A stretch of 64,000 bases of DNA from Viscum album (GCA_963277665.1 OY728147.1:1260579424-1260643423), one strand, 5' to 3'. Shown: positions 49,419 to 61,499, counted from the first letter of the stretch. Notes: generated by a model from the letters alone, not told the origin. Program-made: numbers and translations.

Positions 49419-52400
49419 TGAAACCCCATAACCTATAGTTTATTATCTTTGTTGATTAGCTACATAACCAACTCATTTGACGATCATTATTTGATATATC
49501 CGTCAAAAATCTTTAACACATGAAATACGTATTGAAATATATTACACAACACTCAACTTCATAACATAGGGAATGAAACATAAGACTTGGTGTGATCAAA
49601 ATCTATCTTAGGTTTGAAAATAAGAGATATGAATTGGAGATCATAAGCATGAATAAGATAAACATATGGGTGAGAGAACATAATCAAGGTATATAAATAT
49701 AATAAAAGGAAATCATACCCAATAAAACATGGATCATACATCCTTAATCATGACATATGGTTTTTAAAATATCATTTGAAATTATGTATAAGGTTGTGAA
49801 ATCATGAGACAACTATTTCAAGCCATCGAAACATGACATAAAAATATAGCATAACAAATATATATGACATAATAATCAATCCCATATATAGGGATATAAA
49901 ATTATTTATTATTTTAATGCACACTACCATGACCATCCTCACATATTGGATAGAGTCCCATAATATATTTGGTACACTACTCAGGCCCGTAGACCTTCTG
50001 GATAAGGACCCATAGTGGATTGGGTTCACTCCTCATTCAAATAAATGTTGTTTAGGGTGTCCTATAGTTTATTAGGTTGATTCCACATCCCATTAAATGT
50101 CATAATATGAGATATAATTCTTTACTCAATGAATTTTAGGGCCATATAATTCTGAGCACACCCATTATTTATTGAAAAAAATATATCACTTGTAAAAAAA
50201 TGTTTTCATTTTTTTTATTTTTAACATTTGGTTTGTATAGATATTCTTGAAATAAAATATGTAAATGTTTTTTATGTTAGTTATTTTAACTAAGGTCAAA
50301 AAGGGTTTTTGACATTATTTATAATAATAACCACCATAAAAAATGTCAAAAACCGAGGATTCTTTGTTTTATTTTTTTTATTCAAAAAATTTACATAAAA
50401 ATATTTTTTCGCATTAGTTTTCAAAAATAACTCTCCTGAAAATATTTTTTCAAGTAAATTATTTTAAACATTCCATGAAAAACTCTATTTTATGATGATT
50501 TTTTTTGTAATTTATGTTTTCAATTTTTTAAATTTTATTTCTCAATTCTATTTTCTATTTAGGTGAAGTTCAAAATAGAAAAAATAAAAAAAGGAAGATA
50601 AAAAAAAAAGTGGGGAAATATTATCACATATATATATTTCAATATAAAATATTTTATTTAATACAATATTAAAATTATATATATAAAATTAGAAATTTTG
50701 AATTTAAAATCTATGATATAAATAAACAATAACAAAATCATACTTGTAAAATAATTCTCTCATGTTCCCCATTATTATTTTACCTCTTGTGTAATATAAG
50801 GACGAGGGATATAAATTATTTAAAATTAAATTAAAAAAAATAACATGAATACTTAATATAATTAAAATATAAATTTGATATTGAATTATAATAATCTATA
50901 AAATAATAAAATTTTATAACTTTAAAAGTTTAAATTAATTCAAACATAAATCATATAATAAAATATCCAATTTTTTTTATTACTTACATATTAATATATT
51001 ACCTTTTTAAAAATAGATTCAATTGAAAATAACATTCATTATCTACACCATGATGTAATAATTACAAATGAAGTCACTCTTTTCCACAAATATTTTATCA
51101 TTTCTTTAAATTTTAGAATTTTTGTCTAATATAATCCTGTTAAATGTTTTAAAATAATATGTATATAATAGAAATAAATTTATTATTGTATATAAATTTT
51201 CGGATGATCGATATTTCCTATTTAGCAATTTTTTAAAAGTATTCTGTATGACACCATAGATGGAGCATAACAAGTATGTATTATTCTATTTTTATAAAAA
51301 TAACACAACATATACTAGAACTATATATAAAATAATAACGTGAGTGCTAATACATGTATATAAATCGATCACAGTAGCTTTGAGTTATGGGTTAATTTTT
51401 TTACATTAGCTCTATATATAAGGAATCACATCCTAATAGACTGAATTGTTTATTTGTCTTGGTAAGTTAGATACATACTTGAATCCCAAATTAGAGGTCA
51501 AAACATAACATATATCATAGAAAATTAACTTATAACCCCATTATTACCTTTATCGTATCCCTAGATATCAATAATAATACACTTACTAGATTCCCAGGGA
51601 AAGTAACAGAAGAAAGGGGTGAGGTCAGATACTCAATAAGGGTATGCGTATAGTAGAAGCTATCCCAAATAAAATAAAAAAAATGAAAAATGGTACCAAT
51701 ATATAAAGTATTAAAATTGTCAATATAAATTATACTATAAAAGGGGGGTGGGACTAAATCTATGTATAACATAAAAAACTAAATAATCACATGTATAATA
51801 CTAACTATTTTCAAAACCGTTGAATTTATAATTTCAAACATCATAAAATTTTCATCAAGACCTCATGCTATGACATCATACATAAATGGGATAGGTATCA
51901 GACAAATAACCGAACTAGTTTGTCTCATGTTACATACTAATTCTTGGAGGGTCTATATAGTTCCTCATCCATCACTTACTTAGTCAAATGAATTCATTAT
52001 TTGAAATAGGTGAAACATAGTCAATGTAAATATTCAAATTAAAAATATATCATAATAAATGTTAAGAATTTCATAAAAAACATAATAATAAAAAAGATAG
52101 ATTGATATGGATAATGGTGTCTAAATATTAAATCCTGATAAAGTATTTTATTTTCCAAATAATGTTAGCATTGATGAAGAATCTTTAAAAAGATCACAAG
52201 AAAATTTCTTTTGGAAAATTCTCTTTTCACTTTGAGATAATATGTTTATTGATAAAAATACATAAAAAAATAGTTGAGAAGTAATTTTCATTCAAATTAA
52301 ACTTGTAAATTATTAGTGTATTGTCAAAATAAACTTTTGGACATAAATGAGGTAAATTAAGTAAATGAATTATATGTAAAAGAAACAATGTATTCACACT

Positions 52401-55037
52401 ATTGTAGAAAGTTAGAAAAAACACCTCATTCATAAAATGAAAAAAAAGAATACTTATAATATTTTTAAAAGTGGAACATGGATAAAAATATCTTTAATAA
52501 ATAATTTTTTAATTTTAAAATATCCTTTTATATATTTATTAAGTATATGGATAACAAAAATAAATATTCCCAAAAGAGTAGAAAAAAATGTTGGTTCTCT
52601 TAATTTTTTTAGGATATTGAGTAAAAGTGGTGAAATTGAAATGAAATATTTTAGTTTATATGAATACCCAAAAGATAATAAATTATATTTTGATTAATAT
52701 GTAATTATAAATTATTATCCTAGATAATATAAATAAACATAAACAATCATGAATAATAAAAATATTGTGAAATAAACCCTTACCACATGTTCAAATTTCA
52801 TTCTACATTTTTGAATGTCCTATTTAATAAATATATACCTTTTATAAATATAATATATAACCATAAAATATATATAATATCATATATTATTTACATATCT
52901 TATTTTATCACCCATTTAATAAAAATTCTTTGTTAATATCACCATTCTAGGTAATAAATGCTCTATATTTTATATATGTTTTTGTTTAGTAGTTTCGTTC
53001 TTTGTAATTTATTTATTTTTAAATAATATTTTTTTAATAATGATAAATATTATCATATATGTTCATTACAAATGAATTTAATTTAATATTTAAAAGTTCT
53101 ATATTGAAAAATGAATTACACTGTTCATGAAGACGGTAGAACGTACATATATATAAACATCGTTTCCATTTTTTTGACAGATCGAAGAAAATAATGGTAA
53201 ATAATAATAAAACCTTAAAAAATAATAATTATATCATATATAACATATATATTAAGTAGAAATATACTTATTACTATCAATATAAAAATAAATAAATAAA
53301 TTATCATATCTCTTTGTGGAGGTGGTAGTCTACATGTATGCCCAAGCAACATTATCATTTTTCAATGGATTGGAAGGTAAGAAGTTAGATGTGATAATAT
53401 AATTAAATAATAATAATTATTTAATAAATAAAATATATATAAAATAAATTCATCATTATATCCATCTATGAGAGGCATTGATGGAAAACGAATTACATCG
53501 GCTCGCGAGGCGGTAGTCCACTGTACACATGATCGATAATTTTGTTTTCCATTTGATTGAATTGGATATTGATGTAGGTTATTAATTTAACATAATTAAA
53601 TATTAGTATATTGGTGATAATGGTGTAAATATTAATAATAGATTAAAACAATTTGAATGAGGTTGAGGGAGAAATAAAACAAAGATGCATGATTAAGGAA
53701 AATACCTCTTTTTTTAGAGAACCTCTTTATGTTTATACTTAAAGCCAACCTATTATAGTTTTACTATAAAAAAGGGACTATATCTCATGTTTATGTTTTT
53801 CATTAAGGTATTTAGAAATTATTGGATGAATAAATATTCTCTTGAATTGTTTATATGAGAATGAGAGAATGTATCCTTTTATAAGTAGGAGAGGGGACCC
53901 ACTTGGAAATTTCATAACAGAATCCAAAATGATAAATTTATACTGAATGAAATTGATTCCAAATGGAAATATATATTTTTTATATTATAAAGACTTAATA
54001 TTTCAAAATATAGTATTTTTACATGTTTAATTAGAATATATCCCCTTATCTTTTGGTTTCACCCATGGTAAACACACTTTAGACGTAAATGATGTAATTA
54101 ATTTTGACATTTTTTACTCTTCATTTTGACCTAAAATTAAGTTGAAAATATTTAATAATATTAATTATGATTATTGAAAATATAGAATAAATTTAAAAAA
54201 ATTATATATGAAAAAGGGTTGGAATTTAATTAAAAATTAAACCCCAAAGCACAATGAAACATTGTTTTCTTGAGAATATGTTTTTAATGTACAAAACTTT
54301 TTTATATAAAAATAAATATAAAATTGATTAAATGGTGAAAATAGATTATTTATAATAAAATTATCTAATTTTAATTTTAAAATAATATTTTATATAAATT
54401 ATAATTTTAAATTCTTTAAATAAAAAGCTAGTTATCAATAAAAATGTGTATTTTTCATTTTTCATAAAAAAAATTAATATTTTTAGAAAATGATAAAAAA
54501 TTATATCTGAGATAATTTAGATATTATTATTTAGAAAATAAATATCATTTTTGAATTTATTTTTCTAAAATTAGAAAAAATTAATTTAAATTAATGTTGA
54601 AGAAACCAATGAAACTTTTTCTTATGAATATGGATTTAAATGCGTAAAACTGAATTTTTTCTTATCCCATGTATAAAATAAATATTAGATGAGTGATATA
54701 TTTTATTGAATATATAATATATAAAAATAATTAAAAAAACTCACTAATAGTGACTAATTTAATTGTTTGAGAAAACAATTGTGCATATAAAACCATTTCT
54801 TTTATTTTAAATTGTTTTTTATTTTTATTCAATTGATATCAAATGAATTTATGTTATAAATGTGTTAACCATATAATTTTAATAGTTTAGTTAGTCCTAT
54901 TAATTCCTAATAATTTTATATATATGTTATAATGGTAAACTATATTATGTTTCATTTAGACTCAATGTTGTATTTATCGCAATCTATAAAATAGTACGAA
55001 TTTAAATAAATATATCACTAATTAATGGGGTGTTACA
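49419..55037 (-). repeat. LTR copy 'e', possible solo LTR
   Basis: The minus-strand LTR start TGTAACACCCC is at 55037. Homology with copy b is visible at ggaatcacatcc (51421 against 22321), aactagtttgtctc (51913 against 22799) and the tandem modules. The low end is proposed at 49419, because TG there is preceded by ACAAA (49414-49418) and ACAAA also follows the other end (55038-55042). That gives LTR termini TG and CA with a 5-bp duplication. If right, this is a 5.6-kb solo LTR. In AT-rich DNA a 5-base match could be chance. Frames 49802-50029, 51530-51772 (minus) and 52437-52697 (plus) are not preserved in other copies. Confidence 0.5.
53100..53560 (-). repeat. Tandem module array in LTR e (3 units)
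   Basis: Units begin near 53108, 53302 and 53483. Cores are gaattacactgttcatgaagac (53115), tatctctttgtggaggtgg (53308) and gaattacatcggctcgcgagg (53488), each followed by a gtagtcyac-like word. This array shows the clearest consensus. Confidence 0.7.
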
Positions 55038-55042
55038 ACAAA

Positions 55043-57869
55043 ATTAATGGATATAATAATTTATAATATCTATATTTCATATCCATAAATATAAGGTGAA
55101 TCTAAAATGGAATTTAACCATTATTAAATATTTTAAAAACATATATAGTTGTATCCTTTACTTTCATTATATTTTTTTTATTAAGGAAAACAATTTTGGG
55201 TCAAAATATACTTATACTAATGACATACCATACTATCTAAAAAAGTGTATAAATATACTAGAAAAAAAATTAAAAATTTTCTACATTCAATAAAATTGAA
55301 ATAATTTAAATAAATATTATATTAAACATAGAAGGAAGTGGTATGCATCATGTTAATTCAAAACAAATCAACATTTACAAGTTCCATGATAATTGTCTTT
55401 AAAAGAATCACATTTATATCATGGAAAAAATTCCGTCAGTCATTGGAAACTCATAAATTTCCAACAAGAAAGTTGAATATGATGATAATTTTGATAGAAC
55501 GTACAAAAATAAAGTATATCATTTTAGAATAGTACATACATTTTTTAATATATTTTAATAAAAAAAGATATGGAATAAAATATTCCCAATTGAATAGAGA
55601 AACAATGTCGGTTATTTCATATGAAAATTCCAGCAAAATTTTGAGTACTTGAAGAGAGAAAATTTTAGTAAACAATTTTGATTTTTATAAATAAATATAT
55701 TATATTGAAATACTATTTATTTTATAGAGGTATATCAAATGATTTATCCATATAAATTTAAGTGAATACAATCTCGATAAAACCAGTGATTTTAATATAA
55801 AAACATTACCACTTGGATAACATTGGAATAATTGCCCCATGATTGAAATATATTCAATTTATACCTTAAATATAATGAATTTGAACATATTAATTAGATA
55901 AAAAATTAAATCTTTGGTACATATATCACATGAAGGAAACAATTTGCGAATATGACATATGTCACATGGAAACAAAAGTGTGAAGGGAAACCCTTAAGGA
56001 AGGCTTGAATTTATTCATAAGAAAGTTAAAATCATACATAATGGATATAAATATATTATAATATTTTAACAATACTATATTCATACTTATGATATCTTTA
56101 ATGGTTAATTATAACAACGTTCCACCTATTTATTAATAATATTTCATTATCATCATCATTCAGGTGTCAACTGCTTCAATTTTCAGGTATGTTTTGATTC
56201 GTAAGTTACAGTCCTTGAACATTTATCATGGTTACATCATCTCTAAAATAGTAAATATTCATTTATTATCATATTTAATAATGATATATAATTTTTAATC
56301 CATTCATATAAATTATTGGTGAAATATGAATTACGTTACTCCATGAGGATATGGATTTGTATGATTGCACCAGTGATATTTTGACCTTTTGATGGATAGA
56401 ATTATAGATAGGTAAATAATAATTAACATTTAAATAACCATATTGTTTTGATAAGTATTTTATATATTCATAAAATTTATCATTATTACAACTAATATAA
56501 AATAGAAATGAAAAAACATCACTTAGTGGATGTGGTAGTGTAAAGATACACATGAGTGGCGTTATCATTTTCCAATGGATGGGTAGTATATATAAGAGGG
56601 TTATATCACAATAACAATATCATTTTTTAATATTAATGATACTAGATTCATTATTTTTGAATATATAAAATTATTTATTGGAATTTGAATATGAAGTCAA
56701 CATTGAAAGGGATAGGTAATAGATTAACCCTTCATTGAGAGACATCCCTTCTCTCATAACTCAAGATTTCATAGGATAATATTAGAGTAAGATTAGGAGG
56801 TTAAGAAATAAGGTAATGAATGAGTTATTGTTTTCATATATTTATTTTTGTATGTAAAAGGATTAAATTGTGTGAATAATCGTGGATAATTTTTTCCCAT
56901 TTATTAGCGAGGGAAGAGACACACATGAGTTACTTAAAACCTTCAAATAATATAAGGTCACTTCAGTTTAAAAGTATAAAAAATGGAAACTAATTATAAA
57001 GTTGTATAATATAAGTATTAAATTTATTCAACCAATTATATTTAAACATGTTTATGTGGCATTTTTACTCTTATCTATTAGTTTAACCTCCCACCAAAAA
57101 ACCAATTTTAACCCGAACCATGTTATAAAATATTTATTTGTTTTACAGTTCAATATGAAAAAAATTTAGAGTCCTCATTAATAAATTTTTACACTATGAT
57201 TAAAAATATGTACCCATATTACAAAATTCAGTTTCTATAAGTGGTAATAATGTATTTTAAAATAATTATGAAAAATTAAATAAAAACTATTTTTTGAAAA
57301 AATGAATTTTATGCATGAAACCAAATTTATTCTTAGTTGATGAACTGTAAAAAAATAAATAAATTTCAAAATATTTTACATAATATAAATTACAAACATT
57401 TAACAAACATCATTAATCTGGAGTGTTTTATATATGGTTTGAGGATACAAAATATATTATTCAAATATTATTTTTGAAAATATAAATATTTTTTAGCATA
57501 AAATGATTTTATCTTCATTCTTAACCATCAGATAACCAATGTATGAATTATTTTTCAGAATATGAAAAAAAAAATTATTAATTTTTTTTTCAATTATGAT
57601 AAATATATTTGTTATATATGAAATTTCATAATACATATAAAAATACATTTTTAAAAAAAAATTCAAGTAATAATGAAAGCATTTATTAAAATTTAATGGT
57701 TATTTTCTATGAATTGATTGACTAAAAATTAAATTTTTATTATTCAAAAACATTTAAAAAAAGTAAGAAACCATGCGTTTAGGTAGAAAAACGAATCATA
57801 GAACCATTAAAATAAAATTTAAGCATACCAAATTTAATCTAAAAAAAATAAATTCCATGAGATAATATG
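55043..57869 (-). repeat. LTR copy 'f' of gypsy-3, main part
   Basis: Homologous to copies b to e. The block catatgtcacatgg-aaacaaaagtg (55957) matches the hairpin region of d, and the modules follow about 355 bp on. It is adjacent to LTR e's 5' terminus. With 59760-59950 it forms the 3' LTR of gypsy-3, whose first base is 59950, next to a polypurine tract. A foreign block (57870-59760) separates the two parts. Frames such as 55096-55293, 55338-55532 and 56275-56568 have no support. Confidence 0.55.
56310..56600 (-). repeat. Tandem module array in LTR f (2 units)
   Basis: Units begin near 56322 and 56510. Cores are gaattacgttactccatgagg (56329) and acatcacttagtggatgtgg (56517). The second ends in cgttatcattttccaatgg (56560). 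Confidence 0.65.
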
Positions 57870-57884
57870 TACCTGAGGGTCTGG

Positions 57885-58165
57885 TTCGTCGAGTATAAGA
57901 TCCTTGACCAAAAGTTTGAACTTTTCCAAAGACTGGATATACTCCTCAAGGATTATCATCTCATTATTTAATAAAAAACAAAATTAATGTAATCCTTTTC
58001 AATATAGCAATATACCTCTTCATTTAGATTCACCTTTGATAGCTTCCCCATCATCTTGGAGGATTCTTCTTCAATGGAATTTAGGAATAACACTTGCTTA
58101 TTTGCTTCATCTTTTGAGCACATAAGCAATTCCAAGGAATTATCAATCACATCACCTAGATTCCT
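57885..58165 (-). pseudogene. Exon-like fragment of unknown gene
   Basis: I do not recognise the protein. On the minus strand an open stretch from about 58165 to 58018 reads GDVIDNSLELLMCSKDEANK, then FLNSIEEESSKMMGKLSKVN and LNEE. It then meets GTATAT, a possible 5' splice site. After a short AT-rich gap, a second stretch (about 57975-57891) begins after AG and reads MIILEEYIQSLEKFKLLVKD, LILDEPDPQ, then GTACAT. Both pieces are rich in Glu, Lys, Leu and Ser, like a coiled coil. The exon-gap-exon look suggests a captured or relic host gene piece rather than a retroelement frame. This is inference from two candidate splice motifs. Confidence 0.35.
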
Positions 58166-58880
58166 CTACTGGAATGAAAACTTAAGGGAGATGTGTGTAT
58201 CCATGTTAACTTTCTATTCTTTCAACTTCATCACTGATCATGTCTCTATTATTAGTGAAAAAAGGAATAATCCTTCATCTCTTTACGAATGCCTCTTTTA
58301 CTCCTACTTCTTTAGGGTCTTGGAATCTTATCACACATTCCCTCATCCTCTATCTTGACTCTAACATAGCTAGGACAGTCATCACTGGACTCATTCCTAT
58401 TCATGGAGGGCCTAATAAGCTCTTTCTTGAAATCATGAATCAGTTTCTCATTGGGAAATTGATCGATGAGATTGCCCAATTTTATGGTTTTTAACTCCCT
58501 AGATTTGTTTGAGTCCCCAGCCTAGCCTATAACTCTAAAAACACTTTGTGGGCACAAGATCAACAATTAATCTCCATAGGGAGCTGTATGACCTCCATCA
58601 TCCACCACATGAAACTCTGATCTAGGGTTAAGTCTACCACCACCCTGAGGGCCCTTTGGTGGTGGAGAGACCAAATCTCCAACCTCCTTAACCCCTCTGA
58701 ACCTGACTGAGGACCCTCAGGGTCATTCCTCAATCAATTGAAGATATCATACACCAAGGGATTACCTTTTTGAGGATCACATTGAACTACATTGGCCAAA
58801 ATTCTACACCCACTCGTCTCGAACTAAAAGATACATCCACTATTCAAGTCACGTTAACCTTTCCACTTCCAACAAAGACC
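58166..58880 (-). other. GC-richer block of unknown origin with hairpins
   Basis: Clearly less AT-rich than its surroundings. On the minus strand about 58500-58316 is open (LGNLIDQFPNEKLIHDFKKE and onward), followed after one stop by an Arg/Lys-rich segment (RSRSKRGIRKEM). On the plus strand 58240-58494 is also open. Neither is recognised. GC-rich inverted repeats occur: CCACCACC/GGTGGTGG at 58637-58665 and the palindrome GACCCTCAGGGTC at 58712-58724. It may be the downstream part of the DUF4283-like remnant or an unrelated insert. Confidence 0.35.
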
Positions 58881-58969
58881 ACAACCTACTGTCTCTCCAG
58901 CTGTCTACACCTACATGCCGCTAAAAGGAGACCCATTCTCTTTAAAAATAAATAAAAATTAACACATTG

Positions 58970-59569
58970 TTGATAAATAGTTTTTTACCTCCAATGGAAC
59001 TCCTCACCCACTATAATCTCACTGCCGTCTTGAGGAAATATTGAGAAATCAATTTCAACATAGATAATAGGGTTAACAGGATGAAAAATGGAGTTGGTTC
59101 CACCATCAAAACAAAAATACCTTCCCACTAGGTTTCAAATCATCCTAATACTCTATTGGTTTTGAAATGGTAAAAGTTTATGAGTAACACTAACCCAGAT
59201 CACTATGGAAGGAGATATTTGGTTCACATACAGGTCAAACTTCCATCTGAATAGGGAGAACCATGACCCTCATTACGACGGTGCACTAGACCAAGCTTCG
59301 ATGAGATCATTATCTAAACAAAAGAAAATATTGATGTTATTGCTATCATGAAAGGTGACGGTAACCCTATCCTGCAGATCCCATGAACATAAAAAAATAT
59401 CTAATGAGTCCACTGATGGTATTCTTTGAGAAAATTGAGCGATCAAGTTGAATTTGAAGAGGTTTAAAGCTTCATTGAACTCACCGATCCAAATCGGGAG
59501 ATTAGGGAACCCATTATACAAATCTAGAACCTTAGGGAAAAAGGAGAAAGAAGGAAATAGACGAACCAT
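58970..59569 (-). pseudogene. DUF4283-like retroelement ORF1 (gag-like) remnant
   Basis: The minus frame 59569-59273 (98 codons) reads FNEALNLFKFNLIAQFSQRI, PSVDSLDIFLCSWDLQDRV, TVTFHDSNNINIFFCLDNDL and IEAWSS. It matches the order of DUF4283 domains of plant LINE ORF1-type proteins: a hydrophobic KF-LVGKFS-like start, a P-S-x-x-x-I stretch, a valine-rich strand and a final x-W-S. After two stops, minus-strand pieces LYVNQISPSIVIWVSV and YVEIDFSIFPQDGSEIIVGE (to about 58990) fit the rest of the domain. The family binds nucleic acid in retroelement particles or is found as captured copies. No LINE endonuclease or RT is seen, and no poly-A tail at the low-coordinate end, so the parent element is not certain. 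Confidence 0.55.
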
Positions 59570-59759
59570 ATCATGGTTGGAAGGGGGTGGGGTAAGATGA
59601 CCCTACACCCTTTAAGTAAAATGAAGGTCCCTCACAGACAAGAGGGGGTGGGACCGACACATGGATTTTTGTCATCACTGAGCGGGAGTATGAATCACGA
59701 CCCCCCCGTCGTCGCTCCCTCATCCCCCTCTCTAAGAATTGATGAATATATTTTAATTA

Positions 59760-59950
59760 ATGAAAAAATTTATATATATATATATAGACCATGATGTAGT
59801 TAATCCTATTCAAACCCACAAATCCATTAACTATGTTATAAAGTCAATGAAATATTATAATTCAGTTAGGCTATGTTTTTGTGTAAAGTAATTTATCAAA
59901 TACATAAAATTTATTTCAAATGAAAACATATAAAATCTAAAGATGTTACA
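59760..59950 (-). repeat. LTR copy 'f', terminal part
   Basis: The minus-strand LTR start TGTAACATC is at 59950. The block ttaatcctattcaaacccac (59800) and the following ctatgttataaagtcaatg (59831) match the start regions of copies a, d and e. It is separated from the rest of LTR f by the GC-richer block. Confidence 0.6.
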
Positions 59951-59963
59951 TTCTTCCACCATT
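59951..59963 (-). other. Polypurine tract of gypsy-3 (minus strand)
   Basis: The minus strand reads AATGGTGGAAGAA then TGTAAC. It is nearly the same as the tract of gypsy-1 (AATGGGGAAAGAA then TGTAAC), preceded by a similar GGTGAAATTAATTTT tail. Confidence 0.85.
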
Positions 59964-60009
59964 AAAATTAATTTCACCATAAAAATTAAATTACTTTGAT
60001 ATAAAAAAT

Positions 60010-60170
60010 GAGGTTACTTCTGCTTCATTACATCCCTAGATTCCCAAGTATCTTCCTCAAATCCTAGAATCATCTAAATAAAATTTACCAAGTGAGTAGT
60101 CTTGTTTTGTAGAAGAGTATATCTATAGTCCAAGAAAGTTAAAAGATATTACCTATAGTAATTATCATTC
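60010..60170 (-). pseudogene. Gypsy-3 chromodomain remnant
   Basis: The minus strand reads FLDYRYTLLQNKTTHLVNFI, a stop, then GFEEDTWESRDVMKQK. The EEDTWES block is the conserved end of chromovirus chromodomains, as in EETWELE of gypsy-1 and EATWGSK of gypsy-2. It lies just before the polypurine tract. Stops make it non-functional. Confidence 0.75.
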
Positions 60171-60249
60171 TACACTAGTAAGACCTCTCAGTTAAATACA
60201 TGTGAAGGATTTAGTATGTACTTACAAAAAAGAGATTCAAAGGATTTTT

Positions 60250-61264
60250 GAAGATACATGATACAATCATTAATTGATCATGAATCTCAAAGTGGATAAT
60301 ATACATATGGATCATCATTCCCTTATTTCTGAATATCATAACCTAATTCAATGGTCAAAATCAAAGAAATAAATTATCAACAAATTTTAACTCCAAATCT
60401 CACAAGCAATTTTTAGCATAACTATTTTATTGACTATGGGATACCTTGATGAGTTGTGGAATGGATCTAGAATTCTCTATGATTTCCTTATAAGGATCAG
60501 GTCCCAATATCTGTTATTCTCCAATATCATCATATAATTTTGGAGTTCCTGTATTATTTCTATATAAGGATATATAATGGGACATATTAATTCTTTAGTA
60601 AATGAAATTTTTATAAGCTAATTCGATTAGAGGAAGGTATTGATCCTAGACACCATTAAAATCAAGGAAACATGACCATACCATAGACCCCAGGGTATAA
60701 AAGTTTCTCTCATAATGACCCTATATAGGATGAAGATATAATATATTTAAACAGAATTCTATATCCAATGATTTCTAATGTCGTATATTGAACTTTAATG
60801 TATACCTCAAATCTTGATCAGATATAATAGAATGTTGTACTCCATGAAACTATACCATGCCCTTAATGAAATTCTTGGAAATATGATCAAGAGGAAAATC
60901 TTATTTGATTGAAATAAGACAAGACGACTTCATAATGAAATAATTTACAAACCAAAGAGCATTATTTTATTTATATGTCTTTGGGAGTCATGTTTTTTTA
61001 TTTCCATGTAGGTATAGGTGGTGGTGGTGACATCCCCTAAGAATTTTTCCTATCACTCTTAACTTGTTGGAATAACAAGAACCATGATACATTATCTATA
61101 ATATCTATCATCATTTCAACCCATATAAAATTATCCTTAAAATTTATATACATTTTTGTGCATATAAGGTGAATAGAAAATGATGAGCTATGGGTTTTAT
61201 CAAACACAACCTTCTTCATTTTTGGTATAATAAAGACACATAATATGTTTCTAAAACTTATCAT
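60250..61264 (-). pseudogene. Gypsy-3 integrase remnant
   Basis: The minus frame 61264-61037 carries FDKTHSSSFSIHLICTKMY (His pair of the HHCC finger), NFIWVEMMIDIIDNVSWFLL and LFQQVKSDRKNS. Both Cys of the usual CxxC are Phe here (FLLF). Further down, recognisable pieces of the core are few: a VLSYFNQ-like stretch near 60920 and short fragments to about 60640. The catalytic Asp and Glu residues cannot be assigned with confidence. Confidence 0.7.
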
Positions 61265-61499
61265 TTTATCATAATCATGGTTAAAATTTGGATCATTTCT
61301 AACCTTTTTTGACCTATATATCTTCCTCTTGAACCTATTTAATATTCATATAGATAGATGGTTGAGCACTCATATGATTAAGATTTAATTTCTCTCCTAA
61401 CTTCAATATTTTAAGCATTACCCAATGAGAATACTTAAATATTATATTTTTTTGTGGCCTTGATCATATATGTTCTAGCATGATCTTTTTGACTCAAGG

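Noticed and set aside
49802..50029. Minus-strand frame of 75 codons in LTR e with an apparent repeated cccatag/cccata word pattern.
   Set aside because: It lies in LTR sequence, is not seen in copies b or c, and the word pattern is too short and irregular to call a repeat.
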